Assembly (NCBI RefSeq): GCF_002812705.1
Contig: NZ_CP025030.1
Location: 2,046,001 to 2,110,000, forward strand
Length of the DNA stretch: 64,000 nt
Origin: Achromobacter spanius
GTDB taxonomy: Bacteria; Pseudomonadota; Gammaproteobacteria; Burkholderiales; Burkholderiaceae_B
Reading direction: 5' to 3'
Shown: positions 34,502 through 43,735 of the stretch, in pieces
Layout of the letters: each line of letters opens with the position of its first letter
Position numbering within the stretch: the first letter of the stretch is position 1
Position numbers and translations under genes: made by a program
The notes under the pieces: model-generated
Database searches by the model: none
The model's input: the letters and a program-made list of their open reading frames with translations, nothing else
Told to the model about the DNA's origin: nothing

Positions 34502-35407
34502 CTACTTCACCCCCTCAAACTCCTCCAACAGCGGCACCAACTTTTCACGCAGCTTCGCCTGCAACCCCTCCGCCGGGGCCACTAACGGGTCCAGCACCTC
34601 GGGCGCATTCACTCCAATCAAATCCATCACCGACTTCATCGGCCCCGGATTTGTTTCCGCGAACGCCAGATTCATCAACGGGATCAAGCGGCGATGCAGC
34701 GCCATCGATTCACTCGTGCGCCCTTCCATTGCCAACGCATACACCTGCTTCCACGCCGACGGCAGCAGACTTGCCGTCACCACGATCCCACCCTTCGCGC
34801 CGGCGGCCAAATGCACCGGCAGCAAGGTGTCTTCCCCACTGAACACCGCGAACGACTCATCCACCCCCGCCACCGTACGCAGGAAGTGATACATGTCCGT
34901 ATTGCAGGCCTTCATGCCAATAATATTTTCATGGCGCGACAGCTCATGCAGCACCTCCGGCGCAATCGCAATCCGCGTGCGGTACGGAATTTCGTAGATC
35001 ATCACGGGCAGCGGCGACGCGTCCGCATAGCGCAAAAAGTAATCGCGGATACCCGCTTGCGTCGGGGTCGTGTAGTACGGCGTCAGCACCATCAAGGCAT
35101 CCGCGCCAGCATCCGCGAATTCATTGCCCGCTTGCAGCGCATCATGAAAGCCGGGGTCCAGCACGCCGGGAATCACCGGCACGCGGCCGGCCACGGCCTC
35201 CACCGTCAGCTTGCACATGCGGATGCGCTCGGCGCGGGCCAGCGCGCCGTACTCGCCCGTGCCGCCCAAGGGCACGATGCCGTCGATGCCTTGCTTGAGC
35301 AGGTAGGCCACCAGCGCCTGGGCCGCCTTAACGTTGATGGTGTCGTCGGCGTTGACCGGCGTCGGGATCGCGGGAAAGACTCCGCGCAGATGGGTTGCGT
35401 TCAGCAT
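34502..35407 (-). CDS. DapA-like class I aldolase (dihydrodipicolinate synthase family)
   Basis: This 301-residue TIM-barrel protein has the pyruvate-binding GGTGEYGAL segment (48-56), Tyr138 in VMIYEIPYRT and the Schiff-base lysine Lys166 in NIIGMKACN. Family members condense or cleave pyruvate-linked compounds (dihydrodipicolinate, N-acetylneuraminate, 2-keto-3-deoxy acids, 4-hydroxy-2-oxoglutarate). Being last in an operon with an uptake ABC system and an FAD-linked oxidase, it is more likely a catabolic aldolase or dehydratase than lysine biosynthesis. Its TAG stop lies 15 bp from the element array. The substrate is unassigned. Confidence 0.82.
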   Translation of the reverse strand: MLNATHLRGVFPAIPTPVNADDTINVKAAQALVAYLLKQGIDGIVPLGGTGEYGALARAERIRMCKLTVEAVAGRVPVIPGVLDPGFHDALQAGNEFADAGADALMVLTPYYTTPTQAGIRDYFLRYADASPLPVMIYEIPYRTRIAIAPEVLHELSRHENIIGMKACNTDMYHFLRTVAGVDESFAVFSGEDTLLPVHLAAGAKGGIVVTASLLPSAWKQVYALAMEGRTSESMALHRRLIPLMNLAFAETNPGPMKSVMDLIGVNAPEVLDPLVAPAEGLQAKLREKLVPLLEEFEGVK

Positions 35408-35443
35408 GTTGGGGTTCCTAAAGATAAATCAAACGCGCCGGGC

Positions 35444-37219
35444 TCAGTTGGCCAGGCTGCGGCGGCGCAGCCTGTCGGCCAGCCAGATCAGCGCGGCAAT
35501 GAAAATGAACAAGCAGGTGGATACCGCCGCAATCACGGGTGAAATCTGCAACGTCACCTCGTCCCAGAACTGCTTGGGCAACGTGGCGTTCAGGCCGCCC
35601 AAGGCGAACAGCGCAATCGTCAATTCATCGAACGACGTGGCGAACGCGAACAGGAACGACGACATCAGCCCCGCGCCAAGAATCGGGAAGGTCACGAAGC
35701 GCAGCGTGGACCAGGGACCCGCGCCCAGGCTTTGCGCCGCCAGGTCCAGCCGCGTGTCGTAGTTGCGCAGCACCGCCATCATCGTGATCACCACGTACGG
35801 CACCGCCACCACGGTATGCGCCAGGATCAGCCCGATCATCGAGCCCACCAGGCCCACGCGGGCGAAGAAATAGAACATGCCCACGGCGATGATCATGCGC
35901 GGCACCACGATGGGCGACAGCACGAAGGCCAGCATCGCCGACTTGCCGCGCATGTTGGCGCGCACCAGCAGGAACGCAGCAGGCGTGCCGATCAGCATCG
36001 CCAGCAAGCCCGTGCCCACCCCCACGATCAGCGATCGCGTAATGGCCTGCATCCATACGGGCGACGTGAACATCTGCTCGTACCATTGCAGCGAAAAGCC
36101 CTTGGGCGGCCACGTCAGCCCGGACCCCGAATCAAACGACAGCGGGATCATCAGGAAGGCCGGCGCGCTAAGGAACGCCAGCACGCCCAGCACCATCCAC
36201 CACAGCGTGCGCGACTGCCCGGTGCCCGACACCGACCGCCGCATGCGCTTGGGCAGCAGCGCGAACAGTGCATCCGACACATTGGCCAGTACCGTCAGCA
36301 CCGCATCACCCGCGCGGCGCGACACGCTTTCCTTGCCGGACCCGCGTACGCGGGTGGACGCGCCGCCCGTCATGGTGGACAGGCCCAGCACCTTGTCATA
36401 GATGGCAAACACCACCAGCACCACTACCAGAAGCAGCACCGACACCGCGCCGGCGAACTCCCAGTTCATGGTCTGCTGCACCTGGTCGATGATGATCTGC
36501 GTGATCATCGTTTCCTTGCGCCCGCCCAGCAGTGCGGGCGTGATGAAGAAGCCGATGGCGGTCACGAACACCATGATGGCCGCGGCGGCAACACCCGGCA
36601 TCGACAACGGGAAATAGATCTTCCAGAACGCGGTGCCCGGGCGCGCGCCCAGCGTGGACGCGGCGCGTGGCAGGTTGCGGTCGATGTTCTCCATGACGGA
36701 CAGCATCGTCAGCACCGCCAGCGGCATCAGCGCATGTACCATGCCCACCAGCACGCTGCCGAAGTTGTAGAGCAGGTTGGCGGGCGCATCCAGGATGCCC
36801 AGCGCTTGCAGCAACTGGTTCACCACGCCATTGCGGCCCAACAGCACTACCCACGCAAAGGTGCGCACCAGAAAGCTGGTCCAGAACGACAGCAGTACCC
36901 AGAACAGCAGCGAGGTCTTGCGCTTGGCCGTCAGGCTGGAGATCAGGTAGGCCACCGGGTAGCCTGCGACCACCGAGAAGAAGGTGGTCCATAACGAGAT
37001 CTTCAACGTGATCAGCAGCACGTTGATATACACCGACGATTCAAACAGCCGGTGATACTGCGTCAGCGTAAAGCCCTGGTCGCCGACGAAACTCAGCAAC
37101 AGCAACTGGCCGACCGGATAAATCAGCAGCACCAGCAGCAGCACGACCAGCGGCGCTGCCATCAGGAAATGGCGGCGGCCGGGGCTCATGCGCTTGCGAG
37201 GGGTGGCAAGGGTAGTCAT
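35444..37219 (-). CDS. Fused ABC transporter permease, two PotB/PotC-like halves in one chain
   Basis: This protein of about 591 residues has two consecutive binding-protein-dependent permease domains, roughly residues 15-290 and 325-590. Each has about six membrane segments, the first half beginning RHFLMAAPLVVLLLVLLIYPVG. It replaces the usual PotB plus PotC pair, so one polypeptide forms the whole channel. A GGAGTG site precedes the ATG at 37219, 4 bp after the ATPase stop. An alternative start at 37234 would overlap the ATPase gene. It works with the adjacent ATPase and binding protein for uptake of an unknown, possibly polyamine-like or small organic, solute. Confidence 0.85.
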   Translation of the reverse strand: MTTLATPRKRMSPGRRHFLMAAPLVVLLLVLLIYPVGQLLLLSFVGDQGFTLTQYHRLFESSVYINVLLITLKISLWTTFFSVVAGYPVAYLISSLTAKRKTSLLFWVLLSFWTSFLVRTFAWVVLLGRNGVVNQLLQALGILDAPANLLYNFGSVLVGMVHALMPLAVLTMLSVMENIDRNLPRAASTLGARPGTAFWKIYFPLSMPGVAAAAIMVFVTAIGFFITPALLGGRKETMITQIIIDQVQQTMNWEFAGAVSVLLLVVVLVVFAIYDKVLGLSTMTGGASTRVRGSGKESVSRRAGDAVLTVLANVSDALFALLPKRMRRSVSGTGQSRTLWWMVLGVLAFLSAPAFLMIPLSFDSGSGLTWPPKGFSLQWYEQMFTSPVWMQAITRSLIVGVGTGLLAMLIGTPAAFLLVRANMRGKSAMLAFVLSPIVVPRMIIAVGMFYFFARVGLVGSMIGLILAHTVVAVPYVVITMMAVLRNYDTRLDLAAQSLGAGPWSTLRFVTFPILGAGLMSSFLFAFATSFDELTIALFALGGLNATLPKQFWDEVTLQISPVIAAVSTCLFIFIAALIWLADRLRRRSLAN

Positions 37220-37223
37220 GCGT

Positions 37224-38303
37224 TCACTCCGCAATCGCCACCGCGTCGGCGGCTTGCCAGCTAACGGTCAAAGGCTGGCCGATGGCGTATTGCTCGGCCT
37301 GCCGCTGCGTCGGATACGCCACGACGATAGGCGCGGCGTCGGGCACGCCCGAGTCCAGGTACAGCTTGGTCAGGCTGCCGGTCACCATCACGTCCAGCAG
37401 CTTGCCGGTCAGACCGGGGCCGGCCGTGCCCACGCGCAGGTTCTGCGGACGCAGCATCACCGTGACCTTCTGGCCGGCCTTGATGGGGGCGCCGTTGGAC
37501 AGCGCCTGCCCGGTCACGCCCTGATGCGCCAGCTTCACGGTCAGCGTGTCGCCGTCTACCGAGGCGACCTCGCCTTGCAGCAGGTTCGATTCGCCCAGGA
37601 AGTCCGCCACGAACAAGGTGCGGGGGCGGAAGTACAGGTCGGCCGGCGTGCCCAGTTGTTCGATCGCGCCGCCGTTCATCAGGCAGATGCGGTCGGACAT
37701 CGTCATGGCCTCTTCCTGGTCGTGCGTGACGTACACGATGGTGGTGCCCAGCTCGCGGTGGATGCGCTTGATCTCCAACTGCATCTGGTCGCGCAGCTTC
37801 TTGTCCAGCGCGCCCAGCGGCTCGTCCATCAGGATGATGGCGGGGCGATAGACCATGCAGCGCGCCAGCGCAATGCGCTGCTGCTGGCCGCCCGACAGTT
37901 CGCGCGGCAGGCGCGTGGCCACGTGCGGCAGGCGCACCATTTCCAGCGCCTCGTGCGCGCGGCGGCGCGCTTCGGCCGTCGGCACCTTGCGCATCTTCAA
38001 GGGGAACGCGATGTTCTCCTCGATGCTCATGTGCGGAAACAGCGCGTAGTTCTGGAACACCATGCCGATATCCCGTTCATACGGCGCGCCATAGGTGACG
38101 TCGGCGCCGTCGATCAGCACGCGGCCCTCGTCGGGCTGCGCCAGGCCGGCGATCAGGCTCAACAGGGTGGTCTTGCCGGAGCCGGACGGGCCCAGCAGCG
38201 TCAGGAATTCGCCGCGGGCGACGTCCAGGTGCGTGGGCGCCAGCGCAACGAAATCGCCATAGCGTTTGCCCAGGCCCGAGATTTGCAGATTGGAAGAAGA
38301 CAT
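37224..38303 (-). CDS. ABC transporter ATP-binding protein (PotA-like)
   Basis: This 359-residue ATPase has Walker A GPSGSGKTT at residues 38-46, signature LSGGQQQR near 137-144, Walker B AIILMDEPLGALDKK near 156-170 and a C-terminal TOBE region from about 270. The long form with TOBE is typical of PotA, FbpC and sugar importers. It energises the fused permease encoded 4 bp downstream. The ATG at 38303 fits the family. An upstream GTG at 38315 would add four residues, and no strong ribosome site distinguishes them. Confidence 0.9.
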   Translation of the reverse strand: MSSSNLQISGLGKRYGDFVALAPTHLDVARGEFLTLLGPSGSGKTTLLSLIAGLAQPDEGRVLIDGADVTYGAPYERDIGMVFQNYALFPHMSIEENIAFPLKMRKVPTAEARRRAHEALEMVRLPHVATRLPRELSGGQQQRIALARCMVYRPAIILMDEPLGALDKKLRDQMQLEIKRIHRELGTTIVYVTHDQEEAMTMSDRICLMNGGAIEQLGTPADLYFRPRTLFVADFLGESNLLQGEVASVDGDTLTVKLAHQGVTGQALSNGAPIKAGQKVTVMLRPQNLRVGTAGPGLTGKLLDVMVTGSLTKLYLDSGVPDAAPIVVAYPTQRQAEQYAIGQPLTVSWQAADAVAIAE

Positions 38304-38363
38304 GGTGTTCAACACGTTAAAGATGCCCGGTGCGCGCCACGGTCGTGGCGCGCGATTGACGAC

Positions 38364-39446
38364 TTACTTCAGGACCCAGCCGTTGAAGCGCTCAAGCACG
38401 TCGCGCTGCTTGTCGAGCCAGTACGCCGCGTTGATGTGCAAGCCGGTCTTGATGTTGTCGGGGTGGGTGGGGCAATTGCGCGCCACATCGGCCTTGATGT
38501 AGTCGAAGGCGGCGGGTTGCGTGACGCCGGCGGCAAAGTACTCCACCAGCGACGCCTGGCGCTTGGGGTCGGAGGCAAACTTGATGAACTCGCGGCACGC
38601 GTCGGCGTTGGGCGAGCCTTTCAGAATGGCCCAGTTGTCGCAGCCCCAGATGTTCTGGTCCCACACGATCTGCACCGGCGCGCCGTTGGCTATGGCCGAT
38701 TGCGCGCGCGACACCCAGGTGGCGATCATGTCGACTTCGCCCGATCCCAGCATTTGTTCAACTTGCGCGCCCGTGTTCCACCACACGTCCACCGACGGCT
38801 TGATCTTGTCCAGGCTGGCCAAGGCGCGGTCGATATCGCAGGGGTAGACCTTGTCGGTGGGCACGCCGTCGGCCATCAGGGCTTCTTCGATGGTGTCGAA
38901 CGGGTGCTTGCGCAGGCCGCGGCGGCCGGGGATGTCTTTCACGTTCCAGAAATCGGCCCACGACTCGGGCGCGCGGCGGCCCTTGAACGCGTCGGTGCGG
39001 TACGCCAGCACGGTGGTGTAGACGTTGTTGCCCACGCCGTAGGGCGACATGTATTGCTTCGGAATGGTGGCCACGACCGGGTCGGATTCCAGGCCGTGCT
39101 TTTCCAGATAGACCTTGCCGCCTTCGGTCAGCATCAGGATGGCCGGTTGGCTGATCTTGGCCATGTCCCAGGTGTAGTTGCCGGTGTCGACCATGCTGCG
39201 GATCTGCGCGGTGGGCTCGGCGTTGGCCTGCACGCCCACCACCTGGATGCCGGTCGCCTCCGAGAACGGCTTGTAGAACACGGCGCCATACGCCTTGCTG
39301 TAGATGCCGCCGTCATCGCGCACCACGATGCGCTTGGAGGCCGCGCGCGACGGCGTCCAGATCATGGGCATGGCCAGCGCGGCGGCGCCGGCGGCGACGG
39401 ATTTCAGCGCGTTGCGGCGCGAAGCGTTGTGAGGGATGGATTTCAT
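38364..39446 (-). CDS. ABC transporter extracellular solute-binding protein (PotD-like)
   Basis: This 360-residue periplasmic protein has a Tat-like signal (SRRNALKSVAAGAAALAMPMIW) and a cleavage region near residue 36. The mature part (RIVVRDDGGIYSKAYGAVFY, later VWWNTGAQVEQMLGSGEVDM) matches PotD/family 1 binding proteins. The twin-arginine start suggests export in folded form. It precedes the ATPase gene by 60 bp. The ligand is unknown; polyamines, opine-like compounds and small amines are typical of relatives. Confidence 0.85.
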   Translation of the reverse strand: MKSIPHNASRRNALKSVAAGAAALAMPMIWTPSRAASKRIVVRDDGGIYSKAYGAVFYKPFSEATGIQVVGVQANAEPTAQIRSMVDTGNYTWDMAKISQPAILMLTEGGKVYLEKHGLESDPVVATIPKQYMSPYGVGNNVYTTVLAYRTDAFKGRRAPESWADFWNVKDIPGRRGLRKHPFDTIEEALMADGVPTDKVYPCDIDRALASLDKIKPSVDVWWNTGAQVEQMLGSGEVDMIATWVSRAQSAIANGAPVQIVWDQNIWGCDNWAILKGSPNADACREFIKFASDPKRQASLVEYFAAGVTQPAAFDYIKADVARNCPTHPDNIKTGLHINAAYWLDKQRDVLERFNGWVLK

Positions 39447-39551
39447 GGAAGACTCCTGCGGGTCGGGTCAGGGACTACGGATCAAGGACGGCTAATCAAG
39501 GAATAGGGAGCAAAGACGGCGGCTCAAAGACGACGGAACAAAAGCACTCGC

Positions 39552-40979
39552 TCATGGCAGCAAGCGCCCGGGGTTGAACAAATTGGCGGGATCAAAGGTG
39601 GACTTCAGCGCGCGCATCATCGCCAGTTCAACCGGCGATTTGTAGTGCGCCATCTCGGCCAGCGACGTGCGGCCCACGCCGTGCTCGGCACTGAAGGTGC
39701 CGCCCAGCACATCGGCCACGTCATTGACGGCGCGGCGGATATCGGCGGCCATCGCGTCGTGGTCGGGCAGGGCGTTCCAGGCGTCGAACGTGAAGAAGGG
39801 AATGAAGTGCACGTTGCCGTCGCCCAGGTGCGCCACGATCAGCACGGGCAAGTCCGGCACCAGCCGGCGCACGGCGGCGGTGGCTTCGTCGATAAAGCGC
39901 GGCACGCTGGAGACCGGTACGGCGCTGTCGGTGGTCAGGCCCACGCCCGCTTTCTTATTGCCTTCGGACACGCTGTGGCGCACTTCCCACAGCGCGGCGC
40001 GCTGCGTGTCGTTGCTGGCCAGCACGGCGTCGTGCAGCAGGCCACGTTCAGCGGCTTGCAGAAGTGTCTGCTGCAACAGGTCTTGCAGTTCTTCGCCGCT
40101 GCCGGTGTCGGACAGTTCAATCAGCACATGCCATGGGTGCGTGCCGTCCAACGGATTCTTGCGGCCCGGCACGTGCGCCATCACGATGTCCAGTTGGTTG
40201 CTGTCGATCATTTCAAAGGCCGACAGGCGCGAACCGCAGCTGCGTTGGAACATGCCCAGTATGTCCAGCGCTGCTTGCGGGCTGTCCGGCGCCACCCAGG
40301 CCACGGCGTGGCGCGTGGGCAGGGGATGCAGCTTGAGCACGGCGGCGGTGACGATGCCCATCGTGCCCTCGGCCCCGATGAACAGGTGCTTAAGGTCGAA
40401 GCCCGTATTGTTCTTGCGCAGCGCTGTCAGCCCATTCCAGATGGCGCCGTCGGGCAGCACCACTTCCAGGCCCAGGATGTTGTCGCGGGTATTGCCGTAG
40501 CGCAGCACGCCGGTGCCGCCCGCGTTGGTGGCGATGGTGCCACCAATCTGGCAGGAGCCTTCGGCGCCCAGGCTGATCGGGTACAGCCGGCCTTCGGCGG
40601 CGGCGGCGTCCTGCACCGTGGCCAGCACGCAGCCCGCTTCGACTTCCATGGAATTGTTCGCCGCGTCGACCCGGCGCACGCGGCGCATGCGGGCCAGGTT
40701 CACAATGACGGGCGGCGTGCCGGTCGCGTTTGGCACCGCGCCGCCGCACAGGCTGGTGTTGCCGCCTTGGGGCAGTACCGGCGTGGCGTGGGCGTTGCAG
40801 AGCCGGACGATGTCAGCCACCTGCTGCGTGTTGCCCGGCAGGGCGACGCACAACGCCGGACCCTTGTACCGGCCGCGCCAGTCTTCGGTGTAGCCCGCGG
40901 TGTCGGCCTCGGTGTGAAGGATGGCGTCGGCGCCCAGGGCCTGGGTCAACGCGTCTAGCAGGGTGATGCCGTTGGTCAT
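39552..40979 (-). CDS. FAD-linked oxidase (GlcD/D-2-hydroxyacid dehydrogenase family)
   Basis: This 475-residue protein has a PCMH FAD-binding domain (LPQGGNTSLCGGAVP near 75-89, GSCQIGGTIATNAGGTGVLRYGN near 145-167) and a C-terminal cap with LGDGNVHFIPF and FSAEHGVGRTSL. These match GlcD, D-lactate dehydrogenase and D-2-hydroxyglutarate dehydrogenase relatives, which oxidise D-2-hydroxyacids to 2-oxoacids. It is the first gene of the five-gene cluster, and the keto product could feed the DapA-like aldolase. The start at 40979 (MTNGITLLDAL) is preferred over a 16-residue longer upstream frame. The promoter region holds a long palindrome. Confidence 0.85.
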   Translation of the reverse strand: MTNGITLLDALTQALGADAILHTEADTAGYTEDWRGRYKGPALCVALPGNTQQVADIVRLCNAHATPVLPQGGNTSLCGGAVPNATGTPPVIVNLARMRRVRRVDAANNSMEVEAGCVLATVQDAAAAEGRLYPISLGAEGSCQIGGTIATNAGGTGVLRYGNTRDNILGLEVVLPDGAIWNGLTALRKNNTGFDLKHLFIGAEGTMGIVTAAVLKLHPLPTRHAVAWVAPDSPQAALDILGMFQRSCGSRLSAFEMIDSNQLDIVMAHVPGRKNPLDGTHPWHVLIELSDTGSGEELQDLLQQTLLQAAERGLLHDAVLASNDTQRAALWEVRHSVSEGNKKAGVGLTTDSAVPVSSVPRFIDEATAAVRRLVPDLPVLIVAHLGDGNVHFIPFFTFDAWNALPDHDAMAADIRRAVNDVADVLGGTFSAEHGVGRTSLAEMAHYKSPVELAMMRALKSTFDPANLFNPGRLLP

Positions 40980-41038
40980 GTCTGTGGTCCCGAATGAAGC
41001 TCGGGGTTCAAGGGAACCCGAGTGCATTGAGGCACAGC

Positions 41039-41079
41039 ATACGATCGATTAAATCGCTTTTCGATTTGATTAATCGTAT
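41039..41079. promoter_or_regulatory. Long palindromic operator candidate upstream of the FAD oxidase operon
   Basis: Arms ATACGATCGATTAAATCG (41039-41056) and CGATTTGATTAATCGTAT (41062-41079) match at 15 of 18 positions around a 5-nt loop, 60 bp before the oxidase start. An AT-rich symmetric site of this type fits a dimeric GntR- or IclR-class repressor. Confidence 0.6.
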
Positions 41080-41202
41080 ATCAATTGATTTTAGGGTATG
41101 TCCTAGGCGGGAAGCGGGCGACAGAACTCAGGCCGCGCGTGCAGCACAGCCCGCCTCGTCGTCTAATGGCACGCCTGGATTGCAGTTGCTGAAACGATCG
41201 AA

Positions 41203-41223
41203 ATACAATCGTATCGTGCGATA
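41203..41223. promoter_or_regulatory. Second set of palindromes related to the operator, before proC
   Basis: ATAC-AATC-GTAT (41203-41214) overlaps TATCG-TG-CGATA (41212-41223), a perfect 5-bp inverted repeat. It shares the ATCGTAT core of the 41039-41079 site and lies 61 bp before the proC start, so one regulator might act on both directions. Confidence 0.45.
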
Positions 41224-41284
41224 TGCAATCTACTGTGAGCTCGTTTGCACGCTGGCTCGCAATCTTTCCTGGACCCCTATCCCT

Positions 41285-42091
41285 ATGCGCGAAAAAATCG
41301 TTTTCATCGGCGGCGGCAACATGGCCTCCGCCATCATTGACGGCTTGCTCGGACAGGGCCGCGAGCTGGCCGATTTCCTGGTGGTTGAGCCTTACGCACC
41401 CACGCGCGACGCGCTCATCGCGCGCGGTTTGGCCTGCCGGGAAAGCGTGGGGGCAGATATTGGCGACGCCGCACTGTGCGTGCTGGCCACCAAGCCGCAA
41501 GGGCTGCAAGAAGCCTGCGGGCAGGTGCGTGAATTCCTGCCGGCTGACGCCACCGTGATCAGCATCGCGGCCGGGGTGGACTTGGCGTCGTTGTCGCAAT
41601 GGCTGGGCGGGCACGCGCGCATCGTACGCGCCATGCCCAACACGCCCGCCAAGGTGGGTCTGGGCATGACGGGCCTGTACGCCACGCCGGCCTGCGCGGA
41701 AGCCGACCGCAAGCGGGTGGACGCCCTGTTCGCCGCCGTGGGCGAGCGCATCTGGACCGATACGGAAGCCATGATCGACGCCGTGACCGCCGTGACGGGC
41801 AGCGGCCCCGGCTACGTGTTCCATTTCATGGCGGCCCTGGAAAAGGGCGCGTTGCAACTGGGCTTTTCGGCCGACGACGCGCGCCGCCTGGCCGTGTCCA
41901 CGTTCCGAGGGGCGGCGGGCTTGGCGGCTAGCGAAGCGGTGCCGCTGACGGAACTGCAGGAACGCGTTACGTCCAAGGGCGGCACCACGTATGCGGCGTT
42001 GTCGCATATGCGCGAAGCCGGCGTGGCGGATGCCATCACGCAAGCGGTGCGCAAGGCCGAAGCGCGCGCGCGTGAGTTGTCGGCGGGCTAA
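41285..42091 (+). CDS. proC: Pyrroline-5-carboxylate reductase
   Basis: This 268-residue protein has the NAD(P)-binding motif FIGGGNMASAIIDG (6-19) and the catalytic-domain signature ALEKGALQLGFSADDARRLAVSTFRGAAGL followed by LTELQERVTSKGGTTYAAL, the ProC family pattern. It reduces 1-pyrroline-5-carboxylate to proline in the cytoplasm. The start at 41285 matches ProC. A long upstream extension of the frame (to 40994) includes AT-rich operator DNA and is rejected. It ends 2 bp from the convergent MFS gene. Confidence 0.92.
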   Translation: MREKIVFIGGGNMASAIIDGLLGQGRELADFLVVEPYAPTRDALIARGLACRESVGADIGDAALCVLATKPQGLQEACGQVREFLPADATVISIAAGVDLASLSQWLGGHARIVRAMPNTPAKVGLGMTGLYATPACAEADRKRVDALFAAVGERIWTDTEAMIDAVTAVTGSGPGYVFHFMAALEKGALQLGFSADDARRLAVSTFRGAAGLAASEAVPLTELQERVTSKGGTTYAALSHMREAGVADAITQAVRKAEARARELSAG

Positions 42092-42093
42092 GG

Positions 42094-43542
42094 CTACAAA
42101 CTCCGGCGGCCCAACCACCACAACAGCAGTACCGCCGCCGCGATCGCCGCGACGTTGAACTGCATGGCCGCGCTGAAGGCATGCGCGTAGCGTTCGGGCG
42201 CACTGGCGTCGGCATGGGCTTGCAAGGCGCCACCGAACAGCATGCCCGCCGCCGCGACGCCTAGCGCGGCGCCCACTTGTTGCAGCGTCGACACCACGCC
42301 CGCCGCCATGCCGGCGTGGCGGTCTTCGACCAAGCCCAGCGCCACGTTGACCAGCGGCGTATTGACCGCGCCCTGCGCCGCGCCCAACCACACCAGCGCG
42401 GGCACCAGCGACCACGGCGACAAGTCCGCGCCGGCCATGCCCACCTGAGCCATCAATGCCGCGGTGGCGCCACCGTACAGCAGGGCGGCCAGCGTAATGG
42501 CGGGCGTGCCGAAGCGGGCCACGAGGCGCGGCGCGGCCATGGACCCGGCCACAAAGCCGACACTTGCCGGCGCGAATATCAAGCCGGCCGTCAACGCGTC
42601 CAGCCCAAAGCCGGTTTGCACCAGCATTGCGTAGCAAAGAAACATGGCGCTGGCGGTCGAAAACACCAGCATCACCAACAGGCACCCCACCGCAAAGCGC
42701 GGCTGCGTCATCAAGCCCATGTCGAGCAGCGGCGCGCCGCCGCGCGCCTTGACGCCACGTTGCATGCGCACGAACGACAGCAACAGCAGCACGGCCACTG
42801 CGGCACACGCTACCGACCATACGGGCCAGTGCCGCGCCGGGCCCTCGATCAGCGCCAGCAGCAGCAAGGCCAGGCCCGCTGCCACGCACGCCGCGCCGGG
42901 CCAATCCATGGCCGCACTGGAAGGCTCGCGGGATTCGGGGATATGGCGCGCCAGGCGCCACGCCAGCAAGCCTATCGGCACGTTGATCAGAAAAATGGCG
43001 CGCCACGTCAAGCCGAACAAGTCGGCATGCACGATCCAGCCGCCCAGCACCTGGCCGGCAATGGCGGCCAAGCCCAACGTCATGCCCATCAGGCCGAACG
43101 CGCGCCGCCGCGCCTGGCCATCGAAGCTGACACGGATCAACGCATAGACCTGCGGAAACAGCATGGCCGCCGCCACGCCTTGCAGCACCCGCGCGCCGAT
43201 CAGCGCGTTGGCGCTGGGCGCCAGTCCGCACAGGGCCGAGGCCAACGCGAAGCCGGCCATGCCCAGCATGAACAAGCGGCGCCGGCCGTGGCGGTCGCCC
43301 AGGCGGCTACCGGCGATCAGCAACACGCCATACGCCATTTCGTAGGCGGCAATGATGAAGTTGATTTGTGAAAAGCTGGCCGCCAGCGTGCTTTGCATGC
43401 TGGGGATGGCGACGTTCACCACGAACAAATCGAAGATGGTGATGAAGCCGCCCGACAACAGCACCGCCAGGCCCAGCGGGCCCAGGGTCGGGGTGTCGGG
43501 GGTGGGGCAGGTGCGGGGGGAAGGCAGGGCGTTCGAGCTCAT
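42094..43542 (-). CDS. MFS drug exporter (DHA2/EmrB-QacA type)
   Basis: This 482-residue membrane protein has about 14 hydrophobic segments. Motif A is GSRLGDRHGRRRLF near residues 77-90 and motif C-like features lie in TM5. These are typical of the DHA2 proton-drug antiporters. It probably exports toxic compounds. It is divergent from an XRE/MmyB regulator (43736), a frequent repressor or activator arrangement. The ATG at 43542 has no strong ribosome site, but the family begins in this area. Confidence 0.85.
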   Translation of the reverse strand: MSSNALPSPRTCPTPDTPTLGPLGLAVLLSGGFITIFDLFVVNVAIPSMQSTLAASFSQINFIIAAYEMAYGVLLIAGSRLGDRHGRRRLFMLGMAGFALASALCGLAPSANALIGARVLQGVAAAMLFPQVYALIRVSFDGQARRRAFGLMGMTLGLAAIAGQVLGGWIVHADLFGLTWRAIFLINVPIGLLAWRLARHIPESREPSSAAMDWPGAACVAAGLALLLLALIEGPARHWPVWSVACAAVAVLLLLSFVRMQRGVKARGGAPLLDMGLMTQPRFAVGCLLVMLVFSTASAMFLCYAMLVQTGFGLDALTAGLIFAPASVGFVAGSMAAPRLVARFGTPAITLAALLYGGATAALMAQVGMAGADLSPWSLVPALVWLGAAQGAVNTPLVNVALGLVEDRHAGMAAGVVSTLQQVGAALGVAAAGMLFGGALQAHADASAPERYAHAFSAAMQFNVAAIAAAVLLLWWLGRRSL

Positions 43543-43735
43543 GTCAGCGCTATCGGATTGGAATCGGCGCTATTCTGGGCGGGCACGCAGCCTTATACAA
43601 TTTAGCTGTTTATGCTGTTACTAAGGGCAATAGGCTGGCAGCAGTGGCCTTCTAGCAGCAACCCGTCAGCAGTAGCGCTTCAGCAGTAACCAGCCCACAG
43701 TAGCCCCGTCCACCAAACCCGATTCGCGCCCCGTC

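Noticed and set aside
34502..35407. Assignment of the DapA-like gene as biosynthetic dapA
   Set aside because: Operon context is catabolic transport and oxidation; the family is broad, so only the fold is claimed.
41081..43231. A 716-codon minus-strand frame through proC and the MFS gene
   Set aside because: It is antisense to proC and out of frame with the MFS gene, with no recognisable domain.
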